A stretch of DNA of 64,000 nt from Thuidium tamariscinum (lineage: Eukaryota; Streptophyta; Bryopsida; Hypnales; Thuidiaceae): contig OX344749.2 of NCBI GenBank assembly GCA_947034885.2, positions 15,701,501 through 15,765,500 on the forward strand, in the 5' to 3' direction. The notes below the pieces were generated by a model. The model was not told the DNA's origin. It saw nothing but the letters and a program-made list of their open reading frames with translations, and did no database searches. Shown in pieces: positions 25,151 to 35,630 of the stretch (positions are counted from its first letter, which is position 1; every line of letters starts with the position of its first letter). The position numbers and the translations under genes were made by a program.

Positions 25151-25524
25151 AAAAATTTAAACAAAGGGGCCACACTGCCGAGACTGCCGCGGCCTTCCGC
25201 AGCTTCCGCAGGGTTTCCAAATCCTTCCGGGCGCTCCCACAGCTCTCTGGGCGGGGGACTTGGTGGGCACGCTTAACCTAGAAAGTCCTCGAGCTTCAGA
25301 AGAGACGTCTCCTGTTGGGCTTCTCGTGTAATCTTGTTTCCTTTTCATCGTCCTGACGCTGTTGTGAGGGGCCGAATTGAATATAAGGGATAGTCTGACT
25401 GTACTTCCCGGGGAGCTTGTTGTGAGGTGCTTGTTGAGTAGGATTGGTATTTTTGGGATCTTGTACTAAGTTAGTTTCCCTTGCTATATTCCCTTTTACT
25501 TATTATGGATGTTATTGTTGCAGA
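25151..25524 (+). promoter_or_regulatory. Upstream exon/promoter region of the small membrane protein gene
   Basis: A GC-rich block (25160-25350) rises sharply out of AT-rich sequence and is the likely promoter and 5' UTR exon. A pyrimidine-rich stretch ending GTTATTGTTGCAG at 25523 is a good splice acceptor one base before the ATG, which implies a 5' UTR intron. The donor was not fixed. Confidence 0.45.
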
Positions 25525-25683
25525 ATGAGTCCTTTCGAGATCATCTGCAGCGTGAGCGTGGTGGTGTGCGCCACCGCATTTAGCGTGGTGACCTGGATAG
25601 CACTGGACACTCGCGGGAAGGTTGCTTGCACCGCGGACGCGATGCAAAAGATATGGGGGACGAAAGATGGCGACAAGGAGTGA
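25525..25683 (+). CDS. Small single-pass membrane protein (52 aa), unknown function
   Basis: The frame starts MSPFEIICSVSVVVCATAF. One hydrophobic helix covers about residues 5-27, followed by a hydrophilic tail (DTRGK, then DAMQKIWGTKDGDKE). The charge pattern suggests a short N-terminus and a soluble C-terminus. Support comes from GC-rich coding composition inside an AT-rich tract, a strong splice acceptor one base upstream of the ATG, and a position in a gene island 580 bp from the convergent SH3P gene. I do not recognise the family. The alternative is a chance frame in a longer non-coding transcript. Confidence 0.55.
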   Translation: MSPFEIICSVSVVVCATAFSVVTWIALDTRGKVACTADAMQKIWGTKDGDKE

Positions 25684-26263
25684 AGAGTGAGACTGCACCG
25701 ACTTGCTGCAGATGATATTGGTGATATTAATAGGAACATTCTCAAATGCTTACTTGGGCTTTAGGTGTAGGTACATTACTGTACAGTACCTCGTCTGTAA
25801 GCCAAATGTATTGTGCAGTCTCTAAACCTAAGTGAGTCATGTGTCAAAAAAAAAAGAAGCCTACGTGTGTCCACAGAAATTGGAGGAGAGAAATTGTAAA
25901 ACAATCAAAGCCTTCACAAGCACACTTTCAATATGTCAACTCACGATTGAGATTCATGAGGCCTGAACCACTGAAATGGTCATATTCATTACATGAGAGG
26001 CAAAATTGGCGCCCATGGTAAAAGGCTTACAACAAGAAAGCTGGAGCATGTTTGAGACACCCAACTGAAACCCCAAATCGACCAAAGAATTTAGAGCTCT
26101 AGGCACGTGAACGTCAAATGCTTTGACGCTCCACTTTGATAAATATGACCATTCTAATGAAGTGATATGAAAAACTAATGCAAACAATGTACACTTAACT
26201 CTACCACCTCCTAAAAATCTCATCTAGTGACTGCAAATTCATCAACCAAAATGAGAATTGCAC

Positions 26264-27445
26264 TTATCTGTTGCTTCCCGACCTGGATCCCACTCCTTTT
26301 CGCGCAGGTTTCTTCACATATGACGAAGGAAACCAGCCTGATTCACCATTGCAGAGACCCTCCGACCAACCAGAGGATGTTACCTGGCGTACAAGGACCT
26401 CATCACCGATTGATATAGTCAATTCCCCCACATCCTCCCCTTCAAAATCATGCGTGGCTGTTGCATAGAAGCTCTTGCTGTCAGCAACAGGAGGAGGCTC
26501 TTCTTTCTCCTCATAACTATAACTATTGTCCTCCAGGCCGTAACTCTTTTCCTGCAAGCTATGATTTCTTTCCTCAGCGCTGAAACTCTTTTCCTGGAAG
26601 CTATTTTCTTCCGCGTCCTCAATTGCTGCAATTTGAGTGACCTTTTGTGGAGCCATGGCTTTTTTCCCAGTTGGAGCAGGAGCAGGCGTCGGTTGAGGTG
26701 GCGTTGGTGGAGGAAGATCTGCTAAGTTGACTTGAGCCTCAATTTCGTGGTGAAGCTGGTCCAAAATACCAGTGACACGCTGGAAATAGGCGCGTTCATA
26801 TTCCACCATTGCAAGGATTTTTTGAAGGGAGGTGTTCTGCTGTTGGGCCTCCACCAAACTCATAGCAGACAAGGCATTTTTACCCATGGCGTCCATAGCT
26901 GAGGTGATTTCATCCAACTTCTGTTCAGATGCTTGCAATTTGGCAACCTGTTCTGGATTGCTCTCTTTGGACTTCCGCTTGCTAACCTCAACAGCCTGAG
27001 AATCTGCATCTTGGCGCAGCCGGTCATACTTTTGTTTCAACAGCCGGGCATCTTTTAAAGGGGAGCCATTGGCCATTGCCTTTAAAGGCTCAGCCACTAG
27101 GGTACAAAGAGCCCGGTGGAAGTTCTCTCTCTCCTTCTCCATCTTGTTCTTGGCCACCCCATATTTCACAGTCGCTTTAGAGAGCTTGTCTTTGACACTG
27201 GGGCCTTCTGATCCATACTTTTTGCAATCCTCAGCAAGCTTGCTGGAGATTTCAAACTGCTTGTGACCTATACCGATAAAACATTCCACCCCTTTGACAA
27301 CATCCTTCTGAAAATGCTTTCCTGCTCGTGTGGAGTCGTACAGCCTTCCGAGCTCCTGGATTCGTTGCAGCTCCGCTTCATCTAGTGACGCATTGCCGCT
27401 CCCTCCACTTGACCCAAATTTAAATTTGGGTTTCAAGAATGCCAT
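26264..27445 (-). CDS. SH3P: SH3 domain-containing protein, plant SH3P type
   Basis: 393 aa in one uninterrupted frame. Residues about 25-240 form the helical BAR-like region of plant SH3P proteins: LYDSTRAGKHFQKDVVKGVE near 35-54, MEKERENFHRAL near 102, and a VAEPLKAM...DARLLKQKYDR...AVEVSKRK block near 118-158. A Pro-rich linker (244-258) follows, then an acidic segment with repeated QEKS motifs (284-303). The SH3 domain spans about 326-378 (FYATATHDFEGED, SSGWSEG, GWFPSSYV). Family members bind phosphoinositides and act in clathrin-mediated trafficking, cell-plate formation and autophagosome formation; these roles are inferred from family. As I recall, Arabidopsis SH3P genes have many coding introns, whereas this CDS has none but keeps a 5' UTR intron. 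It is convergent with the 52-aa gene. Confidence 0.93.
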   Translation of the reverse strand: MAFLKPKFKFGSSGGSGNASLDEAELQRIQELGRLYDSTRAGKHFQKDVVKGVECFIGIGHKQFEISSKLAEDCKKYGSEGPSVKDKLSKATVKYGVAKNKMEKERENFHRALCTLVAEPLKAMANGSPLKDARLLKQKYDRLRQDADSQAVEVSKRKSKESNPEQVAKLQASEQKLDEITSAMDAMGKNALSAMSLVEAQQQNTSLQKILAMVEYERAYFQRVTGILDQLHHEIEAQVNLADLPPPTPPQPTPAPAPTGKKAMAPQKVTQIAAIEDAEENSFQEKSFSAEERNHSLQEKSYGLEDNSYSYEEKEEPPPVADSKSFYATATHDFEGEDVGELTISIGDEVLVRQVTSSGWSEGLCNGESGWFPSSYVKKPARKGVGSRSGSNR

Positions 27446-27506
27446 CTCTCTAGCACATGCCCTGGTGCATCACCCTTCACACTAGCAGCTGTGGAATCGC
27501 TTGTTC

Positions 27507-28448
27507 CTACAAAAAGAAATCCTGATTTGAACCGGGTCACACATCAATCAAAACGTAATTACTCCTTCACCACCTCTGTGAAGAAGGGAAAGGTACTTTC
27601 AATTAGGCACATGAAATGGAAGACTATAGGTAATCGTATCTAGAAGTAGTAATCTTAGCAGACACTTTCGGACCTAACCCTAAGTTCAAGAGAATTAATC
27701 CATGCACCTAACCTAGAGCTAGAAACAGTCAATTCGCTTCATGAGAATCAAGTGAAGCATATAATAGATGTATACATTTGATACTGCAGCGAAATCGTTA
27801 CTACTAGTGGTTGTCCTTCACTGACAACGATTTCTGGATTTCTGGATTTGTGATTCCTAACTAGCAATCAGGCATTCTGCAGAAAGATGAAAGGCTGTTT
27901 CATCAGGGAGAAATCTCGAATTGGTTCACATGGAATCAAACTCAAGACCACAACTCCCTACTTTTTATCATTAGAAATTACTAACTTCGATTGCGTCTTC
28001 ACCAGAGTCAGGATTGTGGCTTCCTGGGTTTCCACAAGGACCCCAGAGACAAATTACTCTACATGCCCAACGGGTTTTAATTCACGGCAATGCTACCATG
28101 CTACCATGGTCAATATCAATGCCAACACCTGAGGTCACGTGATTATTAAAGGCTGTCACAATTCGCCATTTCAATTCTGCGAGTTGTTTCAAAATCCAAC
28201 CCTGCGTGACTCCGAGTCCACGAGGCTAGCCTCAAAGTTCCAATCACATTTCCCAAATCACACTCATTCTCCGACCACAAGCCTTGCATCTCTGACACCC
28301 CTCACAGGGAATCCACTACAGTAGACCAAGAGAAAGGTATAGAAAAATCTCATAACTATGAGCTGACTTTCCCAACGGATCTAATCTCAACATTTCCATG
28401 AACCCCAAAGTTCTTCACAAGAAATCAAAACAGCATTCACTTACTCAC
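27507..28448 (-). other. 5' UTR intron of the SH3P gene
   Basis: On the minus strand the donor CTGTG|GTGAGTAAGTG is near-consensus (exon ends at 28449). The acceptor TTTCTTTTTGTAG|GAACAAG lies 61 nt before the ATG. The intron is 942 nt and carries no recognised repeat. Long 5' UTR introns in plants often enhance expression; that role is inferred here. Confidence 0.75.
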
Positions 28449-28900
28449 CACAGGAGACGTTCCTCGCCAGAGTCCCAAACCTGCAAACCTAACGAACTTC
28501 CCAGATCTCGGAAAATGTAAGCTACCCTAAGCGCGCATTCCACCCACTCCAGCAACCCATCGTCAACTCCACAACAAACTCCTGTCCTGCCCTCGCATGC
28601 GCGAAAACCTCCCACCCAACAACTCACAAAACTCCCACGAGGCCAAACCGCTTCAACCTACTTGCACGCAAGTGAGATGCACCAAACTGACACAAGATCA
28701 AACAGCAGAAGTGACAGCAGCCAGTGCCAAAGAAACCAATGTCAAATACGCTTCACTAAGGGTTGATTGACGAGCAGAGCAAAGCCAAGCAATAGCAAGA
28801 AATGGAGCAACGGATTTGCGCCTTGGCTATGGCGGGTACGTGGGTGGATTTCTTGAGCTTGCCTCCTTCATCCCAGTTCCAGTGACTGCTATGGCTCTCT
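28449..28900 (-). promoter_or_regulatory. First non-coding exon and promoter region of SH3P
   Basis: Moderately GC-rich sequence upstream of the UTR intron donor. The transcription start was not identified. A run of CTCTCTCTCTTAC (about 28893-28905) is a pyrimidine patch of the kind common in plant core promoters, but it is on the opposite strand to the gene. Confidence 0.4.
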
Positions 28901-29346
28901 CTCTCTTACAACAACCGACGGGAAGTAATGGCCACGGATGTGACTTGTAAGTTGGGACTTGTGAGCTTTCTAATTTCAGTTATCTGGGGATTCTGGGGAA
29001 GGACAATTTGTCGTAAGAAGACAGGCAAGCCCTTTCTCTTTAATGAATCGTGATCCTCGTCGTGTTGCCAGTCTGGGGGATGATGAATTCATGACGATCT
29101 AGGGCGTGACTTCCGGAGGAAAAATCGGAGATTTGGTGGGAGGGATGGAGCCCGAGCTTAGAATGTGCGGGTCATTGCCATGGGTTGGGTTATATACTAT
29201 TTCATTTTCATTGGGCACCGTCATGGAAAAGGAAGCTGAGGGGAAGCTTCTCCATGTTATGATGCTTCTTTTGTCTGCATTTTGCTACCTTCAGAATTGC
29301 AGAGAAATTGAGTCACGCGATCAAGGGCACATCTTATAACTTGTAA

Positions 29347-29673
29347 GGTAAGAGGTCCTAGAATGGACCATCTACGGGCTGAAACAGAATTTCAGGGAGG
29401 TAAATTTTCTAGAAATATTTTCAAGTAAATTTTCCTTGAAAGACAAGTAGAATTGACATTTGACCCAAGTCGTTTCGTATTTTTTTGAGCTTTGTGGAAT
29501 TAGTTATCAAATTTTGAATTTGAAAAGGCATAGGGCTCTAAAATGGTCCCCTAGCTAAAATGTATAGTGTCAATACATTGTTGAAGGCTATGAAAAAGTA
29601 ACATGTACAAATACTGTACGTTTAAGGTAGGGCACCAATTTACAACTTGCTCCATTTAAGAGCCTTCTACCCT
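29347..29673 (+). mobile_element. TIR element family T2, copy 1
   Basis: The end GGTAAGAGGTCCTAGAATGG is imperfectly inverted at the far end (AGAGCCTTCTACC). The internal order AGGGAGGTAAATTTTC, AGTAAATTTTCCTTGAAAGA, TGTGGAATTAGTTAT is shared with 56138-56456 and 46392-46671. Target duplication not resolved. Confidence 0.65.
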
Positions 29674-31123
29674 TAAGCACCACTAACTACAATTGAACAT
29701 AGTTACTATTAGTCAGTATCAATTGTTTTTTTGTATTGGATTTTCTTGTAGGCATCTGAAAGAGGATTCCAACGCATAGAAGCACGCATTATTTGGACTC
29801 CAGTTCCATTAGTTACAAAAATTTTAACCCCTCAATGTTGGGAGGTCTTTTTTGAGCTTCTTGGAATTTGCTCTAAATTGATCTAAAAGCCCTCGAAGAT
29901 GATAAGTTTTTTTCAAAAAGTTTGAACTAGTAACTATACAAATTTAAACTAAACACATTAAAAATTCCATGAAAAAAATAAAATGCAACAATATTATTTT
30001 AGTTATGGATTGTAAGATTATAATAATATTTGATCATGAAGGTGTTAAAACTGTCAATGTGATTTGAAGTCTTTCAATTTTCTTGTCACATGTCAAACTT
30101 GAAATTGAAGTCACCAAAAATATGAAGTCCAAGGACATAACATGCACAACCCCAATAAATTTATAGCTTTGTAAAATCTATTGTATAATTTTTTTAAATT
30201 GCATTTCTAATGAAATTTTTCTTCCAAGATCTAGTATATTTAACACTCATTTCTAAAAGCCCTCAGTACTAGAAATTCAATATCTACTATAAACACCCTT
30301 TAGTTGCACAAAATCTAGAATAGAAAAACCATAATCATTCATTTTCAAAATCAAATTTTTGATGCTAAAATCGAATTTCAACAAGAAATTCTATAAATAT
30401 TGAATATTAAAAATAATAGCTTAGTATGGTTTAACTTCAAAGTTATATCTACATTGGAATATGGTGCCTTAGGCATTTATTGGTAAGACAAAGGACATGG
30501 GATAATTTGAGGATGGGAGCTCAACTATTGGACATCTAAACATTGTTGTAGACATGTAGATGTTGTTTCATATGTTTAACTTTGAGCACATTCTTACTTC
30601 ATATATACCATGTGGTTTTTCATACTTCATACCACTTCACTTGTATAAAGAACTTCTCTTTTCATCCATAGTGTATATCCATCTATTTTCCTTTTTTTTT
30701 TCAAAGTATGCCCCGTGGTTGCCTTTCTCCTAAATTTTTACATTTGGTCAACATATTACCATAACCTACAATAACTTTCATGGATTGACCTTAGTCAAAT
30801 TATTCTTTTTTGTTGATGTGGTAGTATAATGTTTTTTAAATGTTCAAATAAAAAACATTACTACATTTGCATTCATGTCAAATGATAGCTTAAATGTCAT
30901 AAATGTCAATGATAGCATCGAATTGTTTTTAAGTAATTTGCCAATGCACTGTGCAACATATATGAAAATCTACCTTCTCAAGTCATCAACATTCTAACAT
31001 CTTTATGTTTGCAAAAATACCACATATTTAGAGTGTGGCATAAAAAAAAGTAACATGGATTTCTTATACTTTATGTCATTAGTTGAGTTAATATTTCAAA
31101 GATATCTATATCTTAAGATAGGT

Positions 31124-31335
31124 TGTTTGTTTGTTACATTGAGATCTCTTGCACTATGCACCACCCGGTCATGTTCTTGGTACCACTAGAAAGCTCTCAA
31201 CAAAGAACGGTGCATAGGCTTTGTTTTGCAACATTTCAATTCATTGTATGAAAGTTATTGAATTTCAAAGTTTTTATGAATTAAAAAACTGGAAAATTAC
31301 TTTTACTTTGATTTTGGTTGTAGCAACATTAGTCA
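31124..31335 (-). repeat. Dispersed repeat family D1, copy 3 (inverted)
   Basis: It reads in the opposite orientation to copies 1 and 2. Shared blocks are TTACATTGAGATCTC, GGTACCACTAGAAAGCTCTC and GAAAGTTATTGAATTTCAAA. Non-coding. Confidence 0.65.
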
Positions 31336-31729
31336 TTTTTATAGCTAAAATTCACATCAAGGGTGTAAAACAAGACATTTCCAAAATACACTACAATGGA
31401 TAAATACAATACAATGGTGATCAATGGATTGAACATTTTATTTGAAAAGTTAATAATACAATACTGAAAAAAATATCTAGTTCCATTCACTTCATATTCA
31501 TTTAAGCACCTCCCCAAAATCGAATAAAAAACTATTTTTTTTTCATCCTACAATCCTTTTTGAAATCATCCAAACATCCAAAGGGCATAGAATATCCCCA
31601 ATGCGGTTTCAAGACTAATTAATGAATTACCAATCCAACTTGAACTGTCAAAATTTATTTATTTTTAAAAACAAAAGCAAAACCCAAAAATCCTAGGGTA
31701 GTGACTAACTAAGTTACTGTAGTGACCTA

Positions 31730-31782
31730 AAACCCTAACTGCCGTAGTGAGTAACTAGTGACTAAGGTCCATTCTATGGGCC
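31730..31782 (+). promoter_or_regulatory. Telo-box plus TGGGCC (site II) promoter pair of RPC6
   Basis: AAACCCTAA at 31730-31738 and TGGGCC at 31777-31782 lie about 215-270 bp before the RPC6 start codon. In plants this pair is typical of promoters of ribosomal-protein and other growth-linked housekeeping genes (TCP and telo-box binding factors). A Pol III subunit fits that class. Confidence 0.6.
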
Positions 31783-31996
31783 ATGCAGACAACAATGCTG
31801 CTTGCCCCAAGATACCTCGGTGCTGGCTTGGGACTGTTGGGAGAGCAAGCGCTGCTTTCTCGTTTTCACTTGCAACAAAATTTGTTGTAAGCGGTCCGTT
31901 TGGGCTCATGTGCGCGACCCTCATTTTTTGACTTTGATTGGTGTATGAGGTTTGCGGTGCAATTGATTCCGTGTGGTTCAATTAGAAGAGGGCGAC

Positions 31997-34900
31997 ATGG
32001 CGTCTGCTGCATTGGGGCACACCATCAACAAATTGTTGGACCTTTGTCGTGCGCATCCCGATGTACTGTCAATTTCGCTTACCTTGTGTTCAATTGGTTT
32101 GGTTGTGTTGGAATTGGTTTGGGGTTCGTTTCCGGACGAGAACGAGATGGAGTTTTGTGGATTTGGGGTGATCAATTGGAGTGGAGTGGAGTGGAGTGGT
32201 GATTGAAGGATCATTTGACACGGTGGATGAGAGTCTGATTGCTTGTGTGGGCAGGTTTTGTTGTTATCTTGTGAGAGAATTCCTGCCCAGATCGGTTACG
32301 GAGGCTTTGGTTGATATAGATTATTATTGAGTTGGGGATTGGGTGTTGGAGATGAGCAGGGGTTGCCTCAGAAAGTAGTGGACGAAGAAATCACTGATTT
32401 GGAGATTTTGAGCCAAGCCCTTAATTGGTTGCTGTCGAAGGTATTGCAGCATTGACCTTGTGATGCTCTTGTTTACTGCAGCTGTGCCTCGGCTTGGGTT
32501 TAGGGTTTAGGACTAGATGAAAGGAGATGAACTCTATTGTGAGACGCACCTGCCTTTACAAACACAAAATGAGCTTCAGATTGGGTTCAAAAGAATCTGG
32601 ATTGACTCACTATTCATCGATTCCAAGGGTGTTCGAGATAATGTTGTGATTAGGGTTTTGGCGAATATACTAATTCTAATCGTCATAATTCACAAGATTG
32701 CTTGTTTCTGAAGTGGAATTAAATTGTGTGGTGCAGCAAAAGTTGGTGGTGTTTACGCAGGGGGACAACATCGTGTACAAGGAACAAAGTATCGAAGTAG
32801 CTGTGAAGTAAGTTTGTGTTCTTGATACATTAGTAGGTTGTTGCAGCGTTGGTGAAATGTTTTGGTGATTGAAGTAGGAAATTAGCAATAATATTTTGAG
32901 AACGAGTCCCCAGAGATTTCGAGTTTCGGGTTTCGGGTTGTCGTTTGCGAGTGTAGCGCTTGCAACCCATGGCTCAACTGTATAGATGTGCAGGTTCAAA
33001 GGCCTGACTTCAGAAGACATGCTGGTGTACCAATCTATTGAAGCAGCTGCAAATCAAGGTATTGCAAAAGGCTCTTACAGTGACGAAGAGGTTGTGAACT
33101 GCCGCATGATCGGTTTATTTTTCGTAAGCGGATATTATTTTGAATCGAGTTGCATTACACTTAACGAAGTAGACGGGTTGGCCTATTTCATAAGAAATAA
33201 TAACCCTTGTTCCTTTCTTGCAGGTATATGGACTGCAGACTTGAAGAGAAGAACTAACTTGCAACAGCCGCAAATTAATAAGGCCTTGAAGAATTTGGAG
33301 GGTCGAAGCTTGGTCAAAGCCGTGAAGACTGTTACGGTACGATTCCGTCGTTCATCCATATTACAGCGAGCCCATTACTAAGGACCAAAGATTCGTGATT
33401 ATGAAATCTCCAATTGAATTGATCATGCTGTGAAAAGTATCAGTCAGACAGTGACAATTTTGTATCACGAGAATCACTGAAGAACATTTCATGTGTTGGT
33501 CGAAAAACAAGTAGAATTGGATAAGAGAAATCTCTATTTGACCTGCTAAAAACTGCTGAAAACATGGGGCTTATTTTCAGACTTTTGATCCTCTAGGAAT
33601 TAGACCATTTGTAGATAATTTTCGAGTGTATCAAATGAATGCATGCATTGCCAGCTCGCCCGTTGAAACTTCCGGTCTGCAATCTATTATAGATTGTCGT
33701 AAGATATTGGTTGCCCATGGCAATTTTGACTTCAAACGTGTTGGTGTTTGCTTATTCCTCCTTGAGCATGTAATTCTGTGATGCATCCTACACTTCGCAC
33801 TGTCCTTAAAAGCCTGGATATTGCTGCAGAACAAGAATCGTAAGGTGTATATGCTATTTGAGTTGACTCCATCTCGGGAGGTCACTGGTGGTGCTTGGTA
33901 CACTGAGCAAGACTATGATGCAGAATTTGTGGACGTTGTTAAGCAGCAATGCTTGCAATTCATTACGAGACAGGCAAGCTTCTAAAATCTCTTTTAAAAG
34001 CTCTTCAGTGTAAATCTTCCTCATTCTGGGTAGGATGTCTCTTCATAAATCGGAGTCAAGTCTAGAGAGCATCATTGACCCTTCGTTCAAGCATGCGAAC
34101 CTGGTCAAGAGATGCGGGTGTGGCTCTCTACTGCATCTTGCTTTCCTGGCAGCATTTGAGGATTATTTTTTAGGCCATCTCATCAGGTTGGAATCTCATT
34201 GCAGGGTCGGAATGTGTGCATGTAGGGATTGGCCGATTTGGAAGCTATTGCAGATGCTATTCGCAAGTCTGGTATTACCCAGGTTGAGCTTGGGTTAGAA
34301 GAGTTCAAGCAGGTGAGCATCTGGTCTATTGCCGTTCTTTAAGGGTTTCCTTAGTTGATGGATATTGGTTCTTAATTGAAAGATGGTGTCCTGTTCATGG
34401 GATTGATTTTCTAGGTTGTTTATCGTTTCACTTTATGCGTGAAGCTTCCTAAATGCATTATTCCAATTCCTATAGATACGAGAGCGACCAATTTTGGCCA
34501 TTCGGGCACTTAAGGGTTACAGTAGGATTCCATAAACCCCAAGTCCCCAAACTAAGAATTGAATTTACTCATGACAAATTGGTATTGTTAGATTCTTCAA
34601 ATCTTCCTCAACGGTTTATTTCAGCTCCACTAGATATGGAAGCGACCACGCTTGGCCATTTGGGCCCTTAGGATTTAAAGTTGTCCAAGTTTGTCAGTGT
34701 TACCTACTCAATCACTCGATATGAGTATTACCTCAACAGTCGCAGGAGATTTTGAGGGAGTCTTCAGTCTTTTGCGCAGGGGATTTATTGAGAGGAACAT
34801 TTATTTGAAACACTTTCCTGTTTGTGTAGATCATGGATACCCTTGTATTGGATGGAGATGTTGAGGAGACAATGGGTGGTGCAACATTTTCCTCTGTGAG

Positions 34901-35630
34901 TATCTTTGGACTGTAACTTGGCTATCAAAATGTGTGGAGGGTCCTTAATGCAGGATTTGAACTTCCAGTTTTCTACATGTGCATTAACATGGCATTTGTG
35001 GTGCAGAATTCTTTATGCTACAGGGTTGCCAAATCACGTATACCCGAGACGTCAGCACTTACAAACATTCCTTGTGGCATCTGTCCTGTAAGTGTGTTTT
35101 TCGATCTCTGTGCGTGGTCTAATGTTGTAAATCGTGTCTTGCTCGTCACAGTTTCACGATCTTCGTTTTAGTTGAGGATTTTTATATGCGTCACTTTAAT
35201 CATTTTACATATCTGAGAGTGTAAATTTTGTGAGACCTGTAAAATTGTGTGGAGACCTTGGGGTACAGGACCCAAATCTCATTGTAGGATTTTTTTTATC
35301 AGCATGTAGGAATGTTTTATCCAATTTCAAAGGGAGGCTGTAATCCACTATTAGTGAAAGTAGACATCCCCATTTCCATTCAAAGGTCAAAGGCTTTACA
35401 TATTGAGCCAAGTCATGCTTACAATCAGTTCAACTAAGTGCTTTAGTGAGTTGTTGGTAACAAGGGTCAGTATAGAAGTGGGGACCAGGTCTTTTATCGG
35501 TTTTAGTGTCCTATAACTTGCAGCTCAAGTGCTTGTTTGTTTAATTTTGCAGGTTTTACACGAGTGTTCACCTGGTGGTCTCATATCACCAGAGACTTGT
35601 GTGTATTTCAATGAGTGGCTTTCATTCTAA
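31997..35630 (+). CDS. RPC6: DNA-directed RNA polymerase III subunit RPC6 (RPC34)
   Basis: Ten exons: 31997-32062, 32360-32440, 32737-32807, 32994-33058, 33224-33336, 33830-33973, 34226-34312, 34830-34895, 35007-35087, 35553-35630 (852 nt, 283 aa). All introns are GT-AG except the sixth, which begins GC. The protein has tandem winged-helix domains: LVYQSIEAAANQGIWTADLK near 83-102, then NKALKNLEGRSLVKAVK, VYMLFELTPSREVTGGAWYT near 138-157, and IADAIRKSGITQVEL near 188-202. Cys254, 257, 263 and 274 at the C-terminus match the four-cysteine [4Fe-4S] site of human RPC39. The yeast/human subunit bridges TFIIIB to Pol III and helps open the promoter. The human-type insert after the second winged helix is absent. 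Start-codon context (GACATGGCG) is favourable. Confidence 0.93.
33974..34225 (+). other. GC-AG intron of RPC6
   Basis: The exon ends ACGAGACAG and the intron starts GCAAGC, a strong non-canonical GC donor; the acceptor is GCATGTAG. Frame continuity (ITRQ|GLADLEAIADAIRKSG) and the family alignment support it. A plus-strand open frame starting at 34035 crosses the intron but does not match the family. Confidence 0.8.
34473..34676 (+). repeat. Direct repeat in RPC6 intron 7
   Basis: A block of about 45 bp (TAGATACGAGAGCGACCA...) recurs about 159 bp downstream as TAGATATGGAAGCGACCACG. Function unknown. Confidence 0.6.

Larger units (their letters stand above)
28901..31720. other. Repeat-rich intergenic region between SH3P and RPC6
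   Basis: Contains a T2-family TIR element (29347-29673), an inverted D1 repeat (31124-31335) and low-complexity AT-rich sequence. The open frame at 29106-29339 has no family resemblance. No gene is supported. Confidence 0.5.

Noticed and set aside
25843..25855. A-run as the poly-A relic of an SH3P retrogene
   Set aside because: It is on the wrong strand and about 400 bp from the stop; no tail was found on the gene's strand.
26227..27266. Plus-strand frames across the SH3P gene
   Set aside because: Antisense to an intact, recognisable coding sequence.
34035..34298. 87-codon open frame starting MSLHKSESSLE
   Set aside because: It lies mostly within RPC6 intron 6 and is out of frame with the conserved IADAIRKSGITQVEL exon.
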